From: Klebsiella pneumoniae | Lineage (GTDB): Bacteria > Pseudomonadota > Gammaproteobacteria > Ga0077536 | Direction: 5' to 3' | Assembly (NCBI GenBank): GCA_945873015.1 | Contig: CAMCBY010000077.1 | Span: forward strand, 1 to 11,603 | Length of the DNA: 11,603 nt | Shown: piece by piece, positions 6,003-11,603 of the stretch | How positions within the stretch are numbered: the stretch's first letter is position 1 | Layout of the letters: every line of letters begins with the position of its first letter | Notes under the pieces: generated by a model | What the model was told of the DNA's origin: nothing | The model's input: the letters and a program-made list of their open reading frames with translations, nothing else | Databases searched by the model: none | Position numbers and translations under genes: made by a program

Positions 6003-7310
6003 TTAGCGGCACCCCGCGCGCGCCGCTTGATGTTCAGCCGCACCATGCGCCAGCAGCGAGCGCACCACGCCAACGGTACGATGCGTGGCGCCTCGATGTC
6101 GATGCACGATGTCGCGCGCGAGCCCTCCCACGCGGTCGCGCTCATTGCTGTCGCGCAGCCAGTGCAAGGCGGCGCGCGCCAGATGTTGTGCGTCGGCGAC
6201 CACCACCAGCGCCTGCGCTTCGTCCAGCAGCCGTACGATTTCGCTGAAGTTGAAGGTGTGCGGCCCGACCAGCACCGGTCGTCCCAGTACCGCCGGTTCG
6301 AGCACATTGTGCCCGCCGAAAGGCAGCAGACTGCCGCCCACGAAAGCGACGTCGGCGGCTGCATAGTGGCGCGGCAATTCTCCCATGCTGTCGACCAGAT
6401 AAACCTGGTCGGTGGCCTCACAGCGACTGGTCTGGCTGCGACGCTTGAACGGCACGCCGCGACTGGTACACAGCTGCGCCACTTCGTCGAACCGCTCCGG
6501 GTGACGCGGCACCAGCAACAACAAAGCGTGGGGCAACTCGGACTGGATATCGCGAAAGGCATCGAGCACCAGCGCTTCCTCCCCTTCGCGGGTACTGGCC
6601 GCGATCAGAATCGGGCGATTGATGCCGAGATCGCGCCGCACTGCTGCGGCCTGCTCATACACACTGGCCGGCAAGTCGAGATCAAATTTAAGGCTGCCGA
6701 TCACCGCGAGTCGTTGCGGATCGGCGCCGAGGGCAACGAATCGCGCGGCGTCGTCGCTGGTCTGTGCTGCGATGTGATCGATGGTACGCACGATGTACCG
6801 ACTCAAGGCCGCCACGTGCATATAGCCGCGCATCGAGCGCGCCGACAATCGCGCATTGGCCAACACGATGGGCAGCCCCTGGCGATGACAGACGGCGAAG
6901 GTGTTGGGCCACAACTCGGTTTCCATCACCAGCAGGATGCGTGGCTTGAAATGGCTGATAAAGCGTTGCACCACGCTCGGCAGATCGTAGGGAAAATAGG
7001 CATGTTGTACGCTGTCGCCGAGCATACGCGTGACGGTCTGTGCGCCCGTCACGGTGGTGGTGGTGAGCAGTATTACAACACCTGCACACTGCTCCTGCAG
7101 GGCGCGCACCAGCGGCACCGCCGCCATGGTCTCGCCGACCGACACCGCGTGTATCCAGACCGGCGCATTGTCTAGCGCCGGCTGCTCGAAATATCCGAGG
7201 CGTTCACGCCAACGCAGCGGCGCGCCACCAGTGCGTCGACTGCGCACCCACAAACGCGCCAGCAGCAACGGAACAAGCAGCGCGAACAGCGCCGTATAGA
7301 GTCTTCTCAG
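6003..7310 (-). CDS. waaA: 3-deoxy-D-manno-octulosonic acid (KDO) transferase WaaA/KdtA
   Basis: WaaA transfers KDO from CMP-KDO to the lipid IVA precursor at the inner face of the cytoplasmic membrane, the first step of LPS core assembly. Motifs, numbered from a start at 7310, are E36 in WRERLGYF (catalytic Glu region), HAVSVGE (54-60), YFPYD (105-109), METELWP (129-135), NARLS (152-156), STREGEE, VPRHPER and GGSLLPFGGHNVLEPA (325-340). The first standard start codon is TTG at 7268 (421 residues). The frame upstream of it, however, encodes LRRLYTALFALLVP, completing the usual N-terminal membrane anchor of this family. The only plausible start there is CTG at 7310-7308, which overlaps the hldD stop as CTGA and mirrors the ATGA overlap of hldE/hldD; this gives 435 residues (E. 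coli 425). I favour CTG, with the start uncertain. It is the last gene of the hldE-hldD-waaA unit and ends in TAA. Confidence 0.93.
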   Translation of the reverse strand: MRRLYTALFALLVPLLLARLWVRSRRTGGAPLRWRERLGYFEQPALDNAPVWIHAVSVGETMAAVPLVRALQEQCAGVVILLTTTTVTGAQTVTRMLGDSVQHAYFPYDLPSVVQRFISHFKPRILLVMETELWPNTFAVCHRQGLPIVLANARLSARSMRGYMHVAALSRYIVRTIDHIAAQTSDDAARFVALGADPQRLAVIGSLKFDLDLPASVYEQAAAVRRDLGINRPILIAASTREGEEALVLDAFRDIQSELPHALLLLVPRHPERFDEVAQLCTSRGVPFKRRSQTSRCEATDQVYLVDSMGELPRHYAAADVAFVGGSLLPFGGHNVLEPAVLGRPVLVGPHTFNFSEIVRLLDEAQALVVVADAQHLARAALHWLRDSNERDRVGGLARDIVHRHRGATHRTVGVVRSLLAHGAAEHQAARAGCR

Positions 7311-8254
7311 GAACTCAGCCAGGACAGATACTCCCGCACGCCGGTCGCCACGTCGCGCAACGCCGGCGCGTAACCGGCCGCGCGCAGGCGCGTGAGATCG
7401 GCCTCGGTGTAAGCCTGATAGGCACCGACCAGATCGGCGGGGAACTCGACATACTCAAGCGTGCCACGCCCATGAAAGGCGAGCACGGCCTGGGCGATGG
7501 CATTAAACGGCTCGGCGCGGCCGGTGCCGCAGTTATAGATGCCCGAAACAGCGCGGCTCTGGCTGCCCAGCCACAGCGTGATATCGACCACGTCGTCGAC
7601 ATGCACAAAATCGCGACACTGTTGTCCCGGTCCGTAGCCGTGCGATGCCCCGAACAGACGTACCCGCCCGTCCTGGACAAGCTGCTGGTGCAGATGCAGG
7701 GCAACACTCGCCATGCGGCCCTTGTGCTGCTCGCGCGGTCCGTAGACGTTGAAATAGCGCAGCCCCGCCACCAGGCTTTCGGTGCGCGGCAGCCGCTGGC
7801 GGACATACTGGTCAAAAGCGAGCTTGGAGTATCCGTAAACATTGAGCGGATGCTCAAACGCCGCCTCTTCGCTGAAGCGCGAGCCCTTGCCGTACACCGC
7901 CGCGCTCGACGCATAAACCAACGGAATATGGCGCTCGGTGCAGTAGTCAAACACCGCACGGGAATAGCTGAAATTGTTCTCCATCATCATGCGGCCGTCC
8001 CAGTTGGTGGTATCGGAACACGCACCGAGGTGATAGACGCATTCGATATCGAGACCCTTGCCACCATCACCGCGCATGAGCGCCAGCCATTCGTCGCGAT
8101 CGAAATAATCGGCGATGCGGGTATCGGCGAGATTGGCGCACTTGCGCCCGTCGCTGAATTGCTCGACCAGCACAATGTCGTCGCGGCCACGTGCATTGAG
8201 CGCATGAATGAGATTACTGCCGATAAAGCCGGCGCCGCCGGTGACGACGATCAT
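7307..8254 (-). CDS. hldD: ADP-L-glycero-D-manno-heptose-6-epimerase HldD
   Basis: HldD is the last enzyme of nucleotide-heptose synthesis. It converts ADP-D-glycero-D-manno-heptose to the L-glycero form used for the LPS inner core. This extended SDR protein of 315 residues (E. coli 310) has the Rossmann start MIVVTGGAGFIGSN (GxxGxxG at residues 6-12), YHLGACSDTT (74-83) and ASSAAVYG (115-122). The YxxxK pair is Y140/K144 in NVYGYSK. GLRYFNVYGPREQHKGRMAS (164-183) is a strong HldD signature, including K178 at the position of the second catalytic lysine, and DFVHVDDVV follows. The start overlaps the hldE stop by four bases (ATGA at 8251-8254), and the stop overlaps the presumed waaA start. HldE, encoded next door, supplies the substrate after dephosphorylation and adenylylation, so the context agrees fully. 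Confidence 0.96.
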   Translation of the reverse strand: MIVVTGGAGFIGSNLIHALNARGRDDIVLVEQFSDGRKCANLADTRIADYFDRDEWLALMRGDGGKGLDIECVYHLGACSDTTNWDGRMMMENNFSYSRAVFDYCTERHIPLVYASSAAVYGKGSRFSEEAAFEHPLNVYGYSKLAFDQYVRQRLPRTESLVAGLRYFNVYGPREQHKGRMASVALHLHQQLVQDGRVRLFGASHGYGPGQQCRDFVHVDDVVDITLWLGSQSRAVSGIYNCGTGRAEPFNAIAQAVLAFHGRGTLEYVEFPADLVGAYQAYTEADLTRLRAAGYAPALRDVATGVREYLSWLSS

Positions 8255-9687
8255 GGCAGGCTCTGCGGAGCGTTGATGCGCTCGACCAGGGAAGTGGTCG
8301 AAAAACCATCGTGAAAGCTGACGGTGGTGACGCGGCCACCGGCGGCCTGAACCTCGGCGCCTCCCGCAATGTCGTCAATCTTGTAATCCCCGCCTTTGAC
8401 CAGCACATCGGGTAATACCGCGGCTATCAAATCGCGCGGCGTGTCGCCGCTGAATGGCACCACCCAATCGACCGCATCCAGCGCGCTGAGCACGCACATC
8501 CGAGAGGCGAGTGGATTGAGCGGTCGCGAGGCACCCTTCAAGGTCGCCACCGAGGCATCGTCGTTGACCGCCACCACCAGCCGCGTTCCCAACGCCTTGG
8601 CCTCGCGCAGGTAGCGCACATGGCCCTCATGTAAAAGGTCGAAACAGCCATTGGTCATGACCACAATCTCGCCGCGACGCCTGGCCTGTGCGCGCTCATC
8701 GAGCAGTTCGTCGACGCTCAGCACACCACGTCGTGCGCTTTCGCGAGCCGTCAGCGCAACATCGAGCTCCTCGATACTGACGTTGGCGGCGCCAAATTTG
8801 CCGACCACGACGCCGGCTGCGACATTGGCCAGCGCAACGGCGTTGGGCAGGTCCTGGCCAGCGGCCAAAGCGACCGCAGTCACCGCACAGACCGTGTCGC
8901 CAGCACCGGTCACGTCGAATACATCGCGCGAGCGCGCTTCGAGATGCAAAGGCGGCTGGCCGGGACGCACCAGCGACATGCCGGCTTCACCGCGCGTAAC
9001 CAGCACCGCGTCAAAAGCGAAACGCTCGCACAAAGATTGCGCCTTACTGACCAGTTCAGCGTCGTCGGCACAACTGCCCACCACCGCTTCAAATTCATGC
9101 AGATTGGGCGTGATCAGACTTGCACCGGCATAGCGCGAGAAATCGGTGCCCTTCGGGTCGACAATCACGCACTTGCCGGCGGCGCGCGCATGGGCAATCA
9201 CTTCCTGCACACGGCTGGTAGCGCCCTTGGCGTAATCCGACACCACCAGCACATCGCAGCGCGCGAGGTGTTTACTGACCAGCGCCGCCACTTCGTCGCC
9301 GAGATCGGGCGGCGCGGGACGCTCGAAATCGAGCCGCACCAGTTGCTGATGCTGGCTGACCACCCGCAGTTTCACCACCGTTTCATGACCAGCACGCGCC
9401 GCGAATATCGGTTCTACCGTCGCGTCGCGGCACAATTGTTTGAGTCGCTCGCCGGCGGCATCTTCACCCGCAATGCCGACCAGCAGCACCACGGCGTCGA
9501 GCGCGGCGGCATTGGCCGCGACGTTGGCGGCGCCCCCCACCCGTTCCTCGACTGAATCGACCAGCACCACCGGCACAGGCGCCTCGGGCGAAATGCGCCG
9601 CGTAGCGCCGTACCAGTAGCGGTCCAGGAGCAGGTCTCCGACCACCATCACGCGCGCGCCCCTCATGAGGCTCAATCTAGGATCCAT
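8251..9687 (-). CDS. hldE: Bifunctional D-glycero-beta-D-manno-heptose-7-phosphate kinase / heptose-1-phosphate adenylyltransferase HldE
   Basis: HldE (RfaE) phosphorylates heptose-7-phosphate at C1 and later joins heptose-1-phosphate to AMP to give ADP-D,D-heptose. At 478 residues it matches the E. coli enzyme (477), so both domains are present. The N-terminal PfkB-type sugar kinase (about 1-318) shows VGDLLLDRYWYG (16-27), VGGAANVAANAAAL (50-63), VSDYAKG and the anion-hole/base motif DVTGAGDT (258-265, base D264). The C-terminal nucleotidyltransferase domain (about 343-478) shows MTNGCFDLLHEGHVRYL (344-360), whose HEGH is the HxGH signature, plus VAVNDDASV and VKGGDYK. An AAGG five bases before ATG 9687 supports the start. 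It is the first gene of the hldE-hldD-waaA unit and divergent from a DUF3108 gene. The intermediate phosphatase GmhB is not in the window. Confidence 0.97.
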   Translation of the reverse strand: MDPRLSLMRGARVMVVGDLLLDRYWYGATRRISPEAPVPVVLVDSVEERVGGAANVAANAAALDAVVLLVGIAGEDAAGERLKQLCRDATVEPIFAARAGHETVVKLRVVSQHQQLVRLDFERPAPPDLGDEVAALVSKHLARCDVLVVSDYAKGATSRVQEVIAHARAAGKCVIVDPKGTDFSRYAGASLITPNLHEFEAVVGSCADDAELVSKAQSLCERFAFDAVLVTRGEAGMSLVRPGQPPLHLEARSRDVFDVTGAGDTVCAVTAVALAAGQDLPNAVALANVAAGVVVGKFGAANVSIEELDVALTARESARRGVLSVDELLDERAQARRRGEIVVMTNGCFDLLHEGHVRYLREAKALGTRLVVAVNDDASVATLKGASRPLNPLASRMCVLSALDAVDWVVPFSGDTPRDLIAAVLPDVLVKGGDYKIDDIAGGAEVQAAGGRVTTVSFHDGFSTTSLVERINAPQSLP

Positions 9688-9726
9688 GCTTGCCTTCGTT
9701 AACCCGCGTTCGATGCCCGCGATCGT

Positions 9727-9758
9727 GCGTCACGCGCGGCGCGTGGCGCTTGTGTTTT
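9727..9758 (+). terminator. Terminator-like hairpin in the hldE/DUF3108 divergent region
   Basis: GCGTCACGCG (9727-9736) pairs with CGCGTGGCGC (9740-9749) over a three-base loop CGG: nine Watson-Crick pairs plus one G-U. It is followed at once by TTGTGTTTT on the + strand. This is the shape of an intrinsic terminator reading rightwards, but it lies 26 bases before the DUF3108 start rather than after a gene. It could be an attenuator in that gene's leader or a block to antisense transcription out of hldE. Confidence 0.5.
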
Positions 9759-9783
9759 GACGCCCGGATCCTACCATAAGGCC

Positions 9784-10485
9784 ATGGCTTACCTCGGCGG
9801 CATCGTGCTGTTCCTGGCTGTCGCTCTGGGCGCCAGCGCAAACGATGCGCCACCGGCATTCGTCGCCGTCTACCAACTGTCCCAGGGCTCGCTCGCGTTC
9901 GGCACCATGGAGCGGCGTTTTGAGTTGAAGGCCGATGGCAACTACCGCTACCTGTCGCGCATGAAGACCAGTGGCGTGCTGGCGCTGGTGCGTTCCGACA
10001 AGATCACGGAATCAAGCACCGGCAAATTCCGCGACGGCCAGTTTGTCCCCACCGCCTACAGCTACCATAACTCCCGCGGCGACAAACAGTTTGCGCTGCG
10101 TTTCGACTACCGCAACGGTCAGGTGATGCGTAGCGATCAGGCCAACGGTTGGAGCGCAGCGATGCCGGCCCGGACGCTGGACAAGCTGGTCTATCAGATG
10201 CAGATGATGATTGACCTCACCACCGAGCCGGCCGCCTTGCAGTACAGCATCGCCGACAAGAACAAGTTCAAGGATTATCAGTTCGACAATCGCGGGCCGG
10301 AGGAAGTGGAAACCGAGGCGGGCCGTTACCAGACCCTGCGCCTCGAGCGCGGTGCCGAGGGTGCCGAACGCCGCACGGTGGTGTGGTGTGCGCGCAAACT
10401 CGACTGGTTGCCGGTCAAGGTTGAATATCGTGAGAAAGACGGCAGCGTGACGACCGCGCTGCTACGCTCATTTACCCAACCATAA
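9784..10485 (+). CDS. Periplasmic DUF3108 domain protein
   Basis: This 233-residue exported protein of the DUF3108 family has no assigned function. The N-terminus is hydrophobic (GGIVLFLAVALG), with cleavage expected after ASA at residue 19, so the mature protein should be periplasmic. The family pattern is recognisable: VAVYQLSQGSLAFGTMERRF, NYRYLSRMKTSGVLALV, ITESSTGKFRDGQFVPTAYSY, FDYRNGQV, TLDKLVYQMQMMIDL and a C-terminal WLPVKVEYREKDG strand. These suggest a beta-rich fold. The start is uncertain. ATG 9784 has AAGG only two bases away and no basic residue before the hydrophobic core. An in-frame TTG at 9757 would add nine residues including a lysine, giving a more usual signal peptide, but would begin in the T-run of the hairpin. 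It is divergent from hldE and ends 10 bases from the convergent TPR gene. Confidence 0.8.
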   Translation: MAYLGGIVLFLAVALGASANDAPPAFVAVYQLSQGSLAFGTMERRFELKADGNYRYLSRMKTSGVLALVRSDKITESSTGKFRDGQFVPTAYSYHNSRGDKQFALRFDYRNGQVMRSDQANGWSAAMPARTLDKLVYQMQMMIDLTTEPAALQYSIADKNKFKDYQFDNRGPEEVETEAGRYQTLRLERGAEGAERRTVVWCARKLDWLPVKVEYREKDGSVTTALLRSFTQP

Positions 10486-10495
10486 GCCCGCATCG

Positions 10496-11603
10496 CTATT
10501 TTTTGGCGAGGCGCGCCTCCAGCGCTTCAGCATCCTTGCGCAGCGCAAACTGCTTGTTGGCTTTCAGGATTTCTCGCAATTGCGCGAGGGCCTGCGGCTG
10601 CTGACCGCTGTCGGCCAGCGCACTGGCCAGATGAAACGCGATATCGGGATCCGATGGCGCCAGTTCTGCCGCCTGTTTGAGTATCTCGATACCCTGCTCG
10701 CGCTTGCCTTGCTGAAACAGTATCCAGGCGTACGTGTCGACTATCTGTGCCTGCCGCGGCGCCAGTTCGTAGGCCTGCTTGGCGAGTTCGAGCGCACGAG
10801 CGTCCTTTTTTTCGAAGTACAGCCACGCGAGGTTGTTGAGAACGACCGGGTCCTGCTTGCGCGTCTCCAGCATCCGTTCATAGGCGGCGGTAGCCGCCTC
10901 GGCCGCACCCTGCTCGTGCAATGTGGTGGCCTGCGCGAGCCGCGCACGTTGATCGTCCGGATGGGCGGTCAACCATGCTGTGAGGCGTTGATTATCAATG
11001 CCGAGCAGCCGTTCGGCGCGCTCGAGCTTGAGGACTTTGCCGGAATCAGGCGCCGCTTCGAAGGCGCGGGTATAAGCCTCGACCGCGGCTTTGGTGTTGT
11101 CGCGCTGCATGGCGATATCACCGAGCAGTTCCTGACCAGACGCAGCGTTCTTGCTCTGCGCCGTCATGGCCAATGCAATGCGCTCTGCGGTCGTCGTATC
11201 TTTGCTGCGCAGCGCCAGTTGCGCGAGCAGGATCTGCGCCGCCTCGTGTTCAGCGTCGAGTTTGATGATGCGCGCGAGATCCGCTTTTAATGCGGGCTCG
11301 TCGCCGCTCTGGTTGTGCGCACGAGCGAGCAGTTCCAGCGCCGCAACGGAATTGGGCGCACGCTCGACCAATGCTTGCGCAGCCTTCAACGCTTCAGCTT
11401 CTTCGCCCAGGCTCAACATGATTTGCACGTATTCAGCCTGCACTGCCGGCGCGTAAGACGAGAGTTTGTAGGCTTCGCGAATGGCTTCCTCGGCGCGTGG
11501 CAGATTACCCTTTTCGCGAAAATAACGGGCCAGCGCCAGGCGCGGCGCTTCCGCTTCAGGATTGTGCTCGCGGGCCTGCTGCCAATATTTTTCAGCCTCG
11601 TCA
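10496..11603 (-). CDS. TPR-repeat protein, PrsT-like (5'-truncated by window edge)
   Basis: The last 368 residues of a long tetratricopeptide protein are visible, and the frame is open through the right edge. The GTG at 11443 is therefore internal, not the start. About ten TPR units of roughly 34 residues can be traced, for example AYKLSSYAPAVQAEYVQIML, NSVAALELLARAHNQSGDE and DPDIAFHLASALADSGQQP. The C-terminal part has LTAWLTAHPDDQRARLA, VVLNNLAWLYFEKKDARALE, VDTYAWILFQQGKREQGIEIL and an ending QFALRKDAEALEARLAKK. These resemble the C-terminus of PrsT, the TPR protein of PEP-CTERM/exosortase and exopolysaccharide loci. From family knowledge PrsT is an envelope-associated assembly protein; its exact job is unsettled. 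A generic TPR protein cannot be excluded without the N-terminal part. It converges on the DUF3108 gene with a 10-base gap. Confidence 0.82.
   Translation of the reverse strand, partial: DEAEKYWQQAREHNPEAEAPRLALARYFREKGNLPRAEEAIREAYKLSSYAPAVQAEYVQIMLSLGEEAEALKAAQALVERAPNSVAALELLARAHNQSGDEPALKADLARIIKLDAEHEAAQILLAQLALRSKDTTTAERIALAMTAQSKNAASGQELLGDIAMQRDNTKAAVEAYTRAFEAAPDSGKVLKLERAERLLGIDNQRLTAWLTAHPDDQRARLAQATTLHEQGAAEAATAAYERMLETRKQDPVVLNNLAWLYFEKKDARALELAKQAYELAPRQAQIVDTYAWILFQQGKREQGIEILKQAAELAPSDPDIAFHLASALADSGQQPQALAQLREILKANKQFALRKDAEALEARLAKK

Noticed and set aside
6027..7175. 382-codon open frame on the + strand
   Set aside because: It is antisense to waaA, whose protein motifs are unmistakable. 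The translation is rich in His, Gln and Arg with no domain resemblance, as expected for a shadow frame in GC-rich DNA.
7472..8314. 280-codon open frame on the + strand
   Set aside because: It is antisense to hldD and the end of hldE, with no recognisable motif and no ribosome site.
8944..9555. 203-codon open frame on the + strand inside hldE
   Set aside because: It is antisense to the kinase domain of hldE, with no family resemblance.
10486..10510. ATTTTTT run between the DUF3108 and TPR genes as an intrinsic terminator
   Set aside because: The run (10498-10505 region) lies at the TPR stop codon, and only a 4-bp stem can be formed around it.
10580..11290. 236-codon open frame on the + strand opposite the TPR gene
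   Set aside because: The minus strand encodes regular TPR units across the whole stretch; this frame is a shadow.
11441..11443. GTG at 11443 as the start of the TPR protein
   Set aside because: The frame continues without a stop to the window edge and reads as further TPR sequence, so the gene is cut by the window, not started here.
1..11603. CRISPR array, insertion sequence, phage or toxin-antitoxin genes
   Set aside because: No regularly spaced repeats of CRISPR type, no transposase or integrase motifs, and no terminal inverted repeats were seen; gene content and composition are uniformly chromosomal.

Overview
This is a GC-rich, densely packed chromosomal segment of housekeeping and cell-envelope genes. 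It most likely comes from a gammaproteobacterium: it carries a complete mutH, a gene largely confined to Dam-methylating gammaproteobacteria, together with a TolC outer-membrane channel and inner-core LPS genes (hldE, hldD, waaA), so the cell is Gram-negative with heptose/KDO lipopolysaccharide. The species cannot be named from the window. No mobile element, CRISPR array, tRNA or rRNA is visible.

Layout. (1) Bases 1-1963, + strand: the 3' end of glnD (ACT domain), mutH and dusA, chained by two 4-base ATGA stop/start overlaps and so probably translationally coupled. (2) Bases 2019-5091, + strand: a TATAAT promoter box, then a protein-isoaspartate methyltransferase-like gene, a single-domain rhodanese, a TolC-family outer-membrane protein and an isochorismatase-like cysteine hydrolase. 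(3) Bases 5092-5205: a convergent intergenic region with two GC-rich hairpins and a three-unit 12-bp tandem repeat that runs into a stop codon. (4) Bases 5206-5808, - strand: a secreted glycine-zipper envelope protein with its own TATAAT promoter box. (5) Bases 6003-9687, - strand: the LPS inner-core operon hldE-hldD-waaA, transcribed in that order with overlapping ends. (6) Bases 9784-10485, + strand: a periplasmic DUF3108 protein, divergent from hldE across a short region containing a terminator-like hairpin. (7) Bases 10496 to the right edge, - strand: the C-terminal part of a long TPR protein resembling PrsT of PEP-CTERM/exosortase loci.

The genes serve nitrogen sensing (GlnD), methyl-directed mismatch repair (MutH), tRNA modification (DusA), export (TolC), and LPS core assembly (HldE and HldD make ADP-L-glycero-D-manno-heptose; WaaA adds KDO to lipid A). 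I found no convincing new multi-gene system. The items most worth a second look are the probable CTG start of waaA inside a CTGA overlap with hldD, the methyltransferase paralogue with an altered acceptor-binding motif, the tandem repeat that triplicates a stop codon, the terminator-like hairpin ahead of the DUF3108 gene, and the PrsT-like protein at the right edge, which hints at an adjacent exopolysaccharide or PEP-CTERM locus.
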